DNA of 64,000 bases from Nematostella vectensis (Eukaryota; Cnidaria; Anthozoa; Actiniaria; Edwardsiidae), in contig NC_064047.1 of assembly GCF_932526225.1 (NCBI RefSeq), forward strand, positions 3,659,501 through 3,723,500, read 5' to 3'. The notes below the pieces were generated by a model. It saw nothing but the letters and a program-made list of their open reading frames with translations, was not told the DNA's origin and did not search any database. This document shows, in pieces, positions 10,301 through 54,098 of the stretch (within the stretch, counting starts at the first letter, position 1; each line of letters begins with the position of its first letter). Position numbers and translations under genes: made by a program.

Positions 10301-13285
10301 TTATCATTTTAAGTTTTAAAAAGAGAACATACTTATGGGAATGCCATTGAAGCAGCAAATGTGCCAAAAAAAAACCACAACCTAAAAAAGTCTGCTATAT
10401 TTTGCAGGTTTGTTTTCGTGAAGCTGAACAATTAGTAGTATCAGGTTTAGATACTAAGATTACAGGAAAATTTGTAGCCACACAATGATCTTCATCAACA
10501 ACTAAGAAGACATGAAGAAGGGGACTAGTATATAATAATAATAATTTAACAATAATTATTAATTTATAAAGCGCTTAAACTATGTTAATACATTCTAAAG
10601 CGCATATTTAAAAGCATGCACATATATTTTCTTATGTGTTTTGATTGACATCTCGATCTACATCACAAATGACCCTGGCCTTCTCTTTCACAGTTTTTTT
10701 TCCGAAGGTTCACCATAATATGTAACTCAATATCGCAGGTTCTATTAACCCACACTAACACATAGCCTCCTCCACAGGCATCTCTTCTCACAGAAAGAAA
10801 AAGCGTTCTTTTTTCGATGCGGTATTCCTGTGGCGAATAGAGGAGAAAAATAACGCAGGGGGGAGGGGGGGGGGCGAAAAAAGTAAGAAGAAAGAGAGAG
10901 ATGCCTACCATATATTGACACACTGGATGACATCTGCGCATGTGGCACTGCGCATAACGTTTTCTACCATCTATGGGAGGGTAATTAGGAATTTGTAAAG
11001 AATATGATACTAACTGGGAGGAAGAGTAGAAATTCATCCACATGTGGATCGTTTTATTGAGTCTCTCACTGAGACGAAGCAATTCGAAAACCTAAAGAAT
11101 TCATGGCCACATCCAAACTTATTTGCATTTCCATTGTATTTATTGCGCTGTTCTATAGTAACCAAGGTGCGAAGTCCTGTATTCTACAGTTGGTCCGAAA
11201 TTCGGGTTTATGCTTCTGTGCTTAGAACGCTAAAGTCCTAAGACGGCGAAGCCTCAATTGAAGTGAAAACCGAGACGGCGAAGTCTCAATCAAAGTGAAA
11301 ACTCTAAACCAAGCTGAAAGCATCCAAGTCAATAAAGACAACAGAACAGTGCTGATCGAGCTTGATCACGTTGCCGCCGGTGAAGGCAAACATTCAGCAT
11401 CGAATTCACTTTTTAGAATCTATGGTTCCTTTCTTTTCAATAACTTCCTGTAAACCTTGTTGTATCCCATACTAGCAAATGGCAAATGGTTTTTGACATA
11501 TCTAGGAATGAGTTCGCTTTGAAGTAGAAGCTTCGCGTTCGCTTGCCATGTTTTTTTTCGCAATTAACCAGGATTTTTTTGTCGCGACATTAGTTACCTG
11601 TGTCAGCCCCGGTCAGGTAGGCAACGTGTCGTGTCCACTGAGGCGACACGCAATGTACCAACCGTTCGATATATGGCAGGCAACTCTTTTATCCCCTCCT
11701 CCCTCCCCTCGGTACCAGTATCCCGCGTCCTAAAAACGCAAACACAGGTATCCCAAATCTGAATAAAGGCCATTACAGAGTATAGTAGAGCTGCCTGAGA
11801 AGGAGGCTAACTAACACACATCTTTTGGAAAACCATTAAGGGGAAAATGTTCAAGAGAATTGAAAACAGAATTCTCTGTATTCTCCCGCATTGGCATTCT
11901 TGTTTTTTTTTTTTACACATATTTACTGTATTTCACAAGATTTTTGTCCAAGTTGGGTCGACAGCTATGACATTTATAAACACCAGGCCCTACCAATCGA
12001 TAAAAATTGATCATTGGAAACTAATCGAATTAATCAATATTAATCGATATTAATCAGTTGATTATTACTGATTGATATTGGAAATCGATAATAAATCGAT
12101 ACTCACAGCCCAAGAGTACTCAATCATATTGATTATTATCGATTAACATCCGGTTTTATCGATTTCTTATATTTAAAACTGACCACTGGAAAGCAAGGAG
12201 GACGCAACGGCTAGGACAACACTATCGAAAAAGATGTTCTTGCATGTGGCGATCAATAAAAATTTGATAGCAATGGAATAAGCAAAACATTATAGTCAGA
12301 GACAGATAAAAATTAACTAAGGACATTATTTCTACAGTAGGCAACGAAGTTAGTGGAGTGGAGTTTATAGTGCAAACGTCCGCGTCCTTTACTGAGGGGG
12401 AAACTTAAAATTGTCATGTCGTGGTTTTATGGAAAACGGCTGAAATGTATCAGACAGAATGCATTTCCACTTGCTGCTATTGAATTCTTAATCAAATTCC
12501 ATTGTTTTCTGCCGTCGTCATCCACGTTGCCGTCGTCGCTGCTCAAGGTCCCTGATTCATCTAGGTCGACATAATGTTGATTCAGATGCCATACCAATTG
12601 CATCATTCCAATGGGTCAAAAAGTTACTGTTGCATTGCAAAAACCAAAACAAATGCGGCACAACAAGGCTCGACGTTTAAAACAGTGTCAAACTTTTGCA
12701 GTGCCACATGTAATTGATTTAGACGTCGAGGTTTGGCGCGGAAGAAGCGCGGCTCGATATCTTGTATATCTTGAATGTGGTTTGCAAATGTTAAAATTGA
12801 GCCCTTTTGAAGCAATATAATGACTCACTTTGTTTATCTTACCTTGTTTATCTGATTTTATTTTTTGAAAAAGCAGTCAAACAATTGATCATGTCGGTTA
12901 AGGATGATACATTTTGACGGAATGGAAGAAATCGATATTTATCAATATAATCAATAATAATCGATAAGATTTCAATATTTTTTGATAAAAATCGATAATA
13001 ATCAATACTCACACAGTTTCACGTTATTGAAACTGTATAAGTATCGATTTCTATTGATTTCAGATATCTATCGATTGATTGATTTTGATTTTTGATCGAT
13101 TACTATTGATTATTATTGATTATCGGAATTATTATCGATTGGTAGGGCCGGGATAAACGGTTAGGTGGAAAAGAATACGACATATATTTACCTTGAGGTT
13201 TCACAGCAGAAAAAGCTCGAATTTGAGCTACGTTCACGAAACTAGATCGCAGTAAAGTTCGACTTGCAAGTGAAAGCCTTATCAT
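7164..13285 (-). CDS. MRPS15: Mitochondrial ribosomal protein S15 (uS15m), copy 1
   Basis: uS15m is a small-subunit mitoribosome protein that binds 12S rRNA. Exons on the minus strand are 13192-13285 (MIRLSLASRTLLRSSF and RAFSAVKPQ, a basic, hydroxylated, non-acidic mitochondrial presequence), 9470-9545 (DDLTTTDSSMGRKWICGYEN), 7987-8053 (VEKRKVEEQEVKNNYEGYSQ), 7673-7731 (AELTLKINTLERHMKERPK) and 7164-7394 (DKHNKVFLHWLTDQRKKKLK, LKNKDFPGYLQLLQELNI, then a basic tail). The uS15 fold is evident in the last three: a helix ending in an H-K rich loop, then DQRKKKLKHLKNKDF and the final helix. Exons 1-2 and 3-5 join in matching phases. Exon 2 ends in phase 2 while exon 3 starts in phase 0, so one linking exon has not been found. 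A LINE fragment (8513-9247) occupies that intron. Convergent with intersectin and divergent from the ZSWIM gene. Confidence 0.88.
7673..7731 (-). CDS. MRPS15: MRPS15 internal exon, copy 1
   Basis: It encodes AELTLKINTLERHMKERPK, equivalent to the uS15 helix 'LT.KI..L..HL..H.KD'. The donor is GTAAGT on the minus strand, and the phases fit both neighbours. Confidence 0.85.
7987..8053 (-). CDS. MRPS15: MRPS15 internal exon, copy 1
   Basis: It encodes VEKRKVEEQEVKNNYEGYSQ and RS. The acceptor is TTTTACAG and the donor GTAATT. It ends in phase 1 and joins the exon at 7731 in frame. Confidence 0.7.
8513..9247 (+). mobile_element. 3' end of a CR1/L2-type non-LTR retrotransposon
   Basis: The open frame reads AARDLGVIIDSSLSMTKHV, KLDACNSLLSGL, LQRVQNSAARLI, LKELHWLPVASRIDFKI, KALHNQAPEYI and GDRSFSNFAAKLWNSLPLHI, which is the C-terminal part of ORF2 downstream of the reverse transcriptase core in the CR1/L2/Jockey group. 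A short 3' UTR ends in a TTA repeat. It is 5'-truncated, sits in the MRPS15 intron, and is shared by both segmental copies (second at about 57987-58721), so it predates the duplication. Confidence 0.9.
9470..9545 (-). CDS. MRPS15: MRPS15 second exon, copy 1
   Basis: It encodes DDLTTTDSSMGRKWICGYEN and IKELEA. The exon is joined in frame to the presequence exon (phase 1). It ends in phase 2 at a GTAAGT donor, which does not fit the next exon I can see. Confidence 0.65.
10541..10612 (-). mobile_element. LINE 3' tail remnant
   Basis: ATAATAATAATAATTTAAC followed by TAATTTATAAAGCGCTT matches, in reverse, the usual 3' terminus and TTA tail of CR1-like LINEs. No coding part is left. Confidence 0.35.
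10759..10912. mobile_element. Remnant of the 45577-type MITE family
   Basis: TAGCCTCCTCCACAGGCATC and GTATTCCTGTGGCGAA match the order of motifs in the complete element at 45577-45757. The right end is only an inner arm (GAGAGATGCCTAC), so the copy looks truncated. It is also present near 60241 in the second copy. Confidence 0.4.
11984..13152. mobile_element. hAT-like non-autonomous element with ATCGAT-rich ends
   Basis: The left end is CAGGCCCTACCAATCGATAA. The right end is its inverse, TTATCGATTGGTAGGGCC plus GGG. The flanks ATAAACAC and ATAAACGG could be a decayed 8-bp target duplication, which with the CAGG start suggests hAT. About 150-200 bp at each end is packed with ATCGAT, AATCAAT and ATTGATT motifs. 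The centre has no recognisable transposase. The second copy lies at 61454-62616. Confidence 0.6.
13192..13285 (-). CDS. MRPS15: MRPS15 first exon (mitochondrial presequence), copy 1
   Basis: ATG at 13283-13285 (minus). MIRLSLASRTLLRSSFVNVA is basic, serine-rich and free of acidic residues, as expected for import into mitochondria. The donor is GTAAAT and the exon ends in phase 1. Confidence 0.8.
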
Positions 13286-13680
13286 AGTGTTTTCTAGTCC
13301 AACCTTCTAACATAACTTCTCTAAAGCCCTTGCTTTCACATGGGAACCGCCATCTTGGAAACAAATAGCGGCCAGCTATCGCAGGCTCACAACAGCTGGC
13401 CCGACAAACAATTTTAATTAAATTAAAAATTAAATTAAAATTAAAATTAAAATTAGAATTAAAATTCACCCAGACTTCCCACAGCCTGCGCGTCGCAAAG
13501 AGTTGTGGGAAGACGTAACGAGTCCAGAATTCGTGGAAAAGCGGAAGCAATTTATTCTAGATTCCAAGCAGTGAAACGCTCAACACAACGGCTACTGCTT
13601 GGATTCTAAACGTATTCGCGATTCGAGGGACATAAATCGAAAGATGTTTTTTGAAGTCCCAGTCCCGAAGTGAATTCAAA
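13286..13680. promoter_or_regulatory. Divergent MRPS15/ZSWIM promoter region
   Basis: 395 bp separate two start codons that point away from each other. CCGCCATCTTGG at 13347-13358 is a full YY1 core site, common near starts of mitochondrial and ribosomal protein genes. A TTAAAAT-type A/T repeat lies at about 13413-13466. A 9-codon upstream reading frame (ATG 13644, TGA 13671-13673) ends 7 bp before the ZSWIM ATG. All three parts recur in the second copy (YY1 site 62811-62822, small frame 63095-63124). Confidence 0.6.
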
Positions 13681-47335
<33,655 letters not shown>

Positions 47336-47659
47336 GTCACGATTTCTAGATAGCGATCAGTGATGGCGGTAGTTGGGGAGGTGGGGGGGGGGGGGGGGGG
47401 GGGGGTGAGTGGGGGGATGGGGCTGGGCCAAGACCCCCCACCCCACCCCACACAACTTCTTACTAATCAGCAGTATTGCTGTGTTTATCAAGGGTTGTCA
47501 TTCAGATCCCTCGACTAAAAAGAAAAACTAGCCTCGTATTTAAGGTATGTAGTCTGTAGTAGACACACTCTAGGTAGTGCGTATCTAGTTTGGTGGGTCC
47601 TTTTTGTTAGGATAAGCACATGGTTAACGTTCTGTAACCTGTAAGGGCCAGTGTATCCA

Positions 47660-48141
47660 TAGTCCGGACCTGGGACTCTCTTTGCGCTCGACATTCTGGC
47701 TCGCGTGAAAGAGGGTCCAGTATTTAATGCATGCGCATGCGCGAAAATACACCGCATATAAATACACCGCATATATGCGGTGTGGCCTGGTTGCTTAGTT
47801 CAAGATGGCTGCGAAAGGGAAGAGCGAGGGTGTATTTCAGAAATAATACGCTGATTTTGGTCGTGGGTAAATACTTGATTGTCAGTCTTTTCTGAGATAA
47901 GGACAGATGATAATTAGAGTCTGGAAAATTATCAATCAAAGAGCTTTTCCGTTTTCGTTATTTTAAAGCGCGGGAATCGACCCTCCTTAGGCACGTTCGT
48001 TATTGCGCGCGCTCGTATTTCAACTTTTGCCGTGAAGATCGCTGATTGGTACATGTTCGCGCATGCGCATGCAATAAATACTGGACCCTCTTTCACGCTA
48101 GCCAGAATGTCGAGCGCAAAAAGAGTCCCAGGTCTGGACTA
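47660..48141. mobile_element. Mutator-like element with ~95-bp terminal inverted repeats
   Basis: A perfect 9-bp target duplication GTGTATCCA (47651-47659, 48142-48150) flanks ends TAGTCCGGACC and GGTCTGGACTA. The arms stay paired through GTCGAGCGCAAA-type sequence to the GCATGCGCATGC core, about 95 bp. The 280-bp centre has no coding sequence. Long arms are typical of Mutator-like elements. Confidence 0.88.
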
Positions 48142-48854
48142 GTGTATCCAACGCATGAATACTTTTCGATTAACATATCTAAGTATAGTCATAGCTTGAT
48201 AGAAAGAAACGTTGCAGTGAAACTTATATATCACCTCTAAGGTCGGTGAGGTTAGTTAAGTCAGAAACAGTAATGTTCAGGGTTCATATATAAGTAGTTA
48301 CTTGAATGAATTATTATTGAGCTGTCATTTTCTCTATTACTATTTGAATTTTTAGATTTTTTTATGACATTAATAACTTGCTTTTACCACAAACCCACAT
48401 ATCCAGTATTCAGTGGTTGTAAATAATGGAATAAAAATTCCTGCAAAATCTGGAAATTGTCTTGAAATTGCCCATATCCCACTTCACTAAACCCCACCCA
48501 TGATGCATTGCAGTACTATACCTGACATCCTGTAAACATGCAAAATAATTCACATATTACAGGGGTGGGGTGGGGCACTGCGAGCACGTGTTCCCCCTCC
48601 TCAGTATTTTCCAAAAATATAAGGAGATGATCAGTAGGGACATGGCTGTACCCGGATATTTCTTAATGTTTCTGGATCGTGCCCAGCCCCCAAAATAGTA
48701 TTTTTCCTCGCGAACAGCTATCAGGGAACGGAGATCTATAGGTAGAAATGATGGTATAACTCTAGTCAAAATCGCATGGTAATGTGATAATTTCACGTGT
48801 CCTCAGTAAAATAGTTACATATTTATATACCTGTGCACTATTCGAGAATGCTTA

Positions 48855-49206
48855 TAGACTGTCTTAGCCCCTCAGTTGGCGAACGTCAGTAAAAATAAGA
48901 AGAAAATCGGCCCTAGCCTATGTACAGCGCTAACTACCCTGACAACAGGCATTGTTGCAAGGTTAGTTAGCGGTTGTACACAGGCTAAATAGGACCGTGA
49001 CGTGCGCGGTTCCAGCTCACCACAGGTATGTTTTCGCATAAGTTAATCGCTCTGATCGCCACACAAGGAGAACCACCGTAAGAAGGGGGTCCCCACCCCT
49101 GTGGCGCGACAAACCTATGGCCTGTGGTGACCTGGGACCGGCGCGCGCAACACGCGTATTCTCATTTTTACTGACGCTCGCCAAAGGAGGGGCTGCAAGT
49201 AGTCTA
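48855..49206. mobile_element. Mutator-like MITE (352 bp) hosting a nested element
   Basis: The ends TAGACTGTCTTAGCCCCTC and (reverse complement) TAGACTACTTGCAGCCCCTC continue through GGCGA.CGTCAGTAAAAAT. The flanks GAATGCTTA and GAATGCTAA are a 9-bp duplication with one mismatch. Confidence 0.8.
48914..48987. mobile_element. 74-bp nested MITE
   Basis: TAGCCTATGTACAGCGCTAA pairs with the reverse of TTAGCGGTTGTACACAGGCTA-type right arm. The flanks AATCGGCCC and AATAGGACC agree at seven of nine positions. It lies inside the element 48855-49206. Confidence 0.65.
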
Positions 49207-51165
49207 GAATGCTAAAATATTTGTTAAACCCCGCCAGTTAAACTCAAATCTACAGTAGTTTCATTTTCGCGTTGTTCACTTTGTTAGACGGCTACTGGAA
49301 TACACTTTGCGGACCTGCCCTATTATTCGGTGTACAAAGAATGCAGTTAGCACCCCCCTCCCCCCCCCCGTCTTCCAAACCCCTCCCTCATGTTTGTGTT
49401 CCTTGTCTCGCCAATATGCAGGAAAGAAGAAAATTTTCATTTGCGTGCAATTATATTTTGGAACTTTTTAACTTGGCCTTACTTGCCTTCAAATAGCCTA
49501 CGTACGTGTTACACCGAGAGCAGATCGGTCTTGATAGCCGTCCTAGTGTTTTTCTCTTTCGTCGGCAGCCATGGAAACCCTGAATTGTAGTATCATTAAC
49601 CAATGTCTAGGTGGTGAGTTTAATGAAGAATCTTTCAGCTGTCACATTAATGGGTAATCAAAGAATCATTAAAAGTATTTGACATCTGCTAGAACCAAAC
49701 TGAAAAGACTCAAGAGCGATGCTGGAGGGTAGAAATCTGCGGTATTTTACCTTTTACACTGCGGTTTTCAATATCCTGCGAACTTTCGTCAACAATTCCC
49801 AACTGCTCAGTGGAATTACATTTAATACTTTTTGATTGGCCAGCGCGGAGAGGTGGTGTTAGGGGAAGCCATTTCATTGCTGGCAAATAAAAATGCTCAA
49901 GGATTTTGAATGAAGGAAACTAGAATGCAATTAATCGTCCCGAGAGCTCACAACATAATTGATGGTATAATGCTTTCTCTGAAATAAGTGTACAAAAGAG
50001 ACAAATGTCCTGCTTAAAAAATAACTTAACAGCATTAATTCAGACAAAAAAAAAGAAAAAAGATAGGATACTCGCTTTACTTGCGCAATTTAGTAAACCG
50101 TTGATATTTTTTAATGACACGTCCCTAAATCAAGCTCAATCAAATCTAATATTTTTGTTTACTGGGTGGCCGTGGAGACAAAAAGGGACTGGGGAGATTT
50201 GAAATCAAAGGAACACCCAAAAGGAAGACCAGAAAACAGTGTTGGGTTCTCTGTCCTCTGAGGGAGCGCACATAGCGCTTTGTTTCGAAGCCACGGACAA
50301 AGGGCACCGCTCAAAACAATTCAAACTATATTAAAACCGTCAAGGTGAGTTCCCTGACTGATATTAGGCAAATCTTCTTTCCTGTTCAATTTTTTGAAAA
50401 CCTGTCTACGCCTGTAGTGTGTTATTGGCTGCGCGTTACGATAACATTAAAGATACGTTTGCTATTTCTAAGCTTTTATGTTATACTCAGATTTGATCTT
50501 ATGGATATTGGGTATTGTCAGTGCCTGCTTGATTTGACAGGGTCAACATCGTCTTATCTACCTGAGAGGATTTCAACACATTTTAATTCTTCAACTGATA
50601 AAGATGAATTGCTCACGAATCGAAATTGGATAATGAATTGATGTTGAATGATCATTTGCTGAGTAGTAGATTACCCCCATTAGAATCCCCTTGAAAACAT
50701 CTCATTCAATCAAATATTCAAGGAGTGAGGTAAATGGATTAGAAGACTGATAAAGATTGTGCTACCTCATTAATTAACAGAGGCTACGAATATTCAAGAG
50801 GGAGATCCTCCAGGCAATCCAAATCCTATGCGGCCTGAGAAGTTTACAGCTGGCGAAACTTTATATGGTTGAGAAAGACAAGCTGTGGAAATCCTTAAAA
50901 ATCCAAGAAAAAACAGATTGTTCGTAAAATAAGAAGGGAAAAAGCATTGTTTCATGCTGATTCTGTTCTAATGCGTCACATTGCATGTCTGAAGTTTACG
51001 GCTAAATCCCTTCGTTCGTCATTGAAAACTTCAAGCTGTGGCTACACGATTACGGATCCAGGAAAAACAAGTTTAAAAAATGTGTATATGTGGACAGATT
51101 ACATCTTTACGGTGAGAGGACGCATTCGAAGTTAGACGGATACAAAACGGATACAAAACACCCGT

Positions 51166-52258
51166 ATGAATACTGCAGATTTTCTTATAACACAAGGCAC
51201 ATCATTGAGAATAGAGATGCCAAGAATTAATGCAAGCTCAAATTGCACTCTCCCTGAACCAAGCAACAACTGCGCAAGCGCTATAAATGTGGCATTTCTC
51301 ACCGTAATCGGAGTCACAGCCCTTATCGCCAATATCATACTAGGAGTCGCATCGCATTCCATCTGGGCTCAAAACAAATCAGCAGACAAAATCTTAATTT
51401 TTAATCTGATGATGTCTTGTTTGGTCATGTTGGTTGGTCTCTTTCTTCATATAATTGCAATCATTAACATGGATTTATTCCTTGCCTGTGACAGTACGAT
51501 TTATTCTGTCTACAAATTTAGAAATGCAACGTATATCAGTGCGATCCTCGCTACCCTAGCAACGCTAGTAGCCATTGGTTATGATCGCTTTGAAGCTTTA
51601 ACGAAGTTTCCAGGGCAACGAAAACTGACAGTGAGGCGGTCTTGGGCCCTTGCAATTTTGACATGGGGCGTGTCGACAGCTGTGGCAGTGATACTTTACA
51701 GGGGACCTTTGGAACCAAATTGCGACAAAAAATGCGTCAAACCCGATCTAACCCTCGATATTTCAAGCAATCATACAAATGCACATTTACTCGGAAGGGT
51801 CCTTATGGTATCTGCTTACATCTTTATTTGTTGCGTGTTGACTGTCACGAGTTTACTTAGAGCGACTTGGGCGATACGTAGACCACCAGCAAATAGATGC
51901 GATGTATGGTGTGATGCGGGCTCGAAAAGAGGTCGACTTCACCAAAGTATGCGCTGCCATCATGGTAACTTACATCCTTATGTGGTCGCCCTCCGCACTG
52001 AGTCAAGTTGTGCGGTCCTCAAGACCGAGTCTGAGGACACTATGTGCTAATTATTGGTTGACGTCATTGGCTTTCAGCAGCGCGTTACTTGTGCCGGTTA
52101 TTTATATCACACTTGATAAGCGCTTGTGGAAAGGTTTAACCAGACGCAAGCGACGTTTTAGAGATGAGCAGCAAAGAGATCACTCTCGCAGCCTCAACCA
52201 GTCAAGTGTCACCATGTTTAGTCATGTTACACATAGTAGTACGACCACACCGTTTTAA
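51166..52258 (+). CDS. Rhodopsin-like (class A) GPCR, single exon, frameshifted
   Basis: Seven membrane segments can be read: TM1 INVAFLTVIGVTALIANIIL, TM2 ILIFNLMMSCLVMLVGLFLH, TM3 ending ATLVAIGYDRFEAL, TM4 SWALAILTWGVSTAVAVIL, TM5 LMVSAYIFICCVLTV, TM6 VCAAIMVTYILMWSPSAL and TM7 WLTSLAFSSALLVPVIYITL. YDRF stands for the E/DRY motif, WSP keeps the TM6 proline and VPVIY replaces NPxxY. The N-terminus has glycosylation sites (NASS, NCTL), and cysteines occur before TM3 and in loop 2. TM1-5 lie in one frame (51166-~51870); TM6-7 continue in another frame to TAA at 52256-52258. The shift falls between about 51840 and 51901, in intracellular loop 3. Ligand cannot be told. A pseudogene, a small indel error or a strain-specific null are possible. 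Confidence 0.8.
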
Positions 52259-52668
52259 GTAATGCTCCGCGTAAGAGGCAACCCAACGGCAAATGCACGC
52301 TGGCATGTCAAAAATGCCAAAAAGGCCAATAAAACACAACATGATTCATAATATTTTTTTAATATTTTGGTAATAGGGTTAATTACTATGTCTGATCCAG
52401 CTTTTCAGGTACATTTTATATGGGGAACCTTGTAAATATAAGACGACTAACAGCTATTGTTCTGGCTTGTTCTGATTGGTTCACCCCAAAAATCACCACT
52501 AAGGTATATAACAAAGGACATGAGCAATTTCTTCAAAATCTTACTATCTTCTATGTGTCCTGCATGCATGTTTGGTATAAAAAAGATCCTATGTGGGAAA
52601 GCTATAATTAAGCTTTTTGCCGCAGGACAATGGGACTTTGTCTAGTTTTCACACGGAGCATTACTTAA
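52255..52668. mobile_element. piggyBac-like MITE at the GPCR stop codon
   Basis: TTAA at 52255-52258 and 52665-52668 flank inverted ends GTAATGCTCCG and CGGAGCATTAC. TTAA target duplications are diagnostic of piggyBac-type transposition. The left TTAA contains the GPCR stop codon TAA. No transposase is present. Confidence 0.75.
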
Positions 52669-53068
52669 TACATTAAAATCCGTAGGCGAATCGTAAAGTA
52701 TGCGGTACGAGGTCTAATTTTAAATTCAGTTAACCATAGTTAGTAGAGTTAACTATGAGTTAACAGCAGGCGTTTCAAGTTCTTTTTTTTTGCAGTAGTC
52801 CGGCGGATATGTGCAGTTTTTACCTTGAATTGCGCACTTTTTGCTAAAGTTACCAATTTTAGCATAGTGATAGTTTTTAATACCCCAGTTTGAAGAACAT
52901 CTGTGGCTTAGCACATGATTTAGGACATATTTGTTTTCTTCAGCTCGATCGATTGAACTTAGCCTAATTATATGATTTCACCACGCCCACGCAGTCTATC
53001 TAGTTATTCTACAGCTTGCCTGTAGTTGTTTTTGTCATAACATGTGCACTGAGTAAGCATGTTTCCAG
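52669..53068. other. Junction region before the second segmental copy
   Basis: Unique AT-rich sequence runs to about 52885. From there the sequence matches 2494 onward. About 535 bp of copy 1 (roughly 2560-3092), including most of the C2-start exon, is missing at 52951. Confidence 0.7.
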
Positions 53069-54098
53069 GTATGAGCGACCCGTACTGTGAAGTAAGCATG
53101 GGGAGCCAGGAGCACAAGACGCGCGTCTGCCCTCAGACTCTCAACCCGAAATGGAACTCGACCATGACCTTCACAGTCAAGGACATGGAGCAAGATGTGC
53201 TTTGTATCACAGTGTTCGACAGGGACTTCTTCTCACAAAACGGTAAGGACACTAAATTAGCCATTATGGCAATTGATCATATCCATGCCTGCTACTCTTT
53301 CTCGGGCTAAGTTCTCTAAGAGTGCCTTGTATAACTGGGTTCGACAGGGACTTATCGCTAAACGGTAAGGACACTGAACGCCCTGTCACACGTAGACTTT
53401 TCGGTTGCAACTTGTCTCGCAAAATAAATGTTGCAGGTCGCACGCGCCCTGTCACACGTGATGTTTTTCCTGCGATTTGAAGCAATTTGTTGCAGAAAGT
53501 AGAAGAGCGTTCTACTTTTCATGCGACTTTGAGAAATGCAAAACAAGTTGCAAAAGGTTGTGTAACACGCAAATAAAAATGCGTGTTCTCGCAAGAGAAA
53601 AAAAACGTACGGCCTTAAAGCAGCCATTACGGCAATTGATCATATCCATACCTGCTACCCGTTCTCGAGCTATTTAGTACTGTACATGCTCTGTCTCACT
53701 GGGTTCGACAGGGGTCTACTTTATAGTTTAATTATTGCAAACTATACCAAACTTTTTCATAAGGGTTGTACTATTACACCTATGGAAGCAGCCCGGCTGT
53801 AACATAAACCAGGTCAAAAAAGGTCCACCTTAAAAGAGTAGAGTTAAGTATAGAGTTAAAACAAGGACATATTTTTCTAAAAAGAAGACCACATAGAGCT
53901 ACATTTATCCTCTTTTATCTTTTTTTTCACAGACATTTGATTGTTTTTACCACTGTGTTATTTTTTCCAGATTTCTTGGGTCGTACGGAAGTCAGTCTTG
54001 CAAGTCTGTTAAAGAAAGGCAAGGGACCGTGGCACGAGAGGCTACTTCTACACGAGGTCACTACGGGCGAAGTGCTGGTTAAACTGGAGCTTCATTGA
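53069..54098 (+). pseudogene. ITSN: Intersectin 3' end, truncated second copy
   Basis: Exons 53069-53242 (C2 core, SQNG instead of SPNG at the end) and 53971-54098 (C2 end, stop at 54096-54098) are intact and correctly bordered. The C2-start exon is removed except for its first bases at about 52943-52951, and no upstream PH or DH exons precede it; unrelated sequence and a GPCR do. It therefore cannot make intersectin alone. Confidence 0.85.

Larger units (their letters stand above)
9546..13191. other. MRPS15 first intron with transposon remnants
   Basis: No further exon is recognised. It contains a reverse LINE tail (10541-10612, TTA/AAT repeat followed by TTTATAAAGCGCTT), a TAGCCTCC-type inverted-repeat remnant (10759-10912) and a 1.17-kb hAT-like element (11984-13152). 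Confidence 0.5.
47336..51165. other. Intergenic stretch between ZSWIM and the GPCR
   Basis: It holds a G-run (47381-47405), Mutator-like elements (47660-48141, 48855-49206 with a 74-bp element nested inside), and a G/C-rich dispersed repeat near 48560-48660 related to the retroposon in the array introns. A tiny frame starting METLNCSIINQCLGG at 49570 has a good start context but ends after 28 codons. A possible non-coding exon ends at a GTGAGT donor near 50344. Confidence 0.45.

Noticed and set aside
10663-11082. 139-codon minus-strand frame in the MRPS15 intron
   Set aside because: It crosses a G-run and a MITE remnant, and the copy-2 version differs by indels in the low-complexity part.
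52420-52645. Small plus-strand frames after the GPCR (for example MGNLVNIRRL)
   Set aside because: They lie inside the TTAA-flanked MITE and show no family signature.
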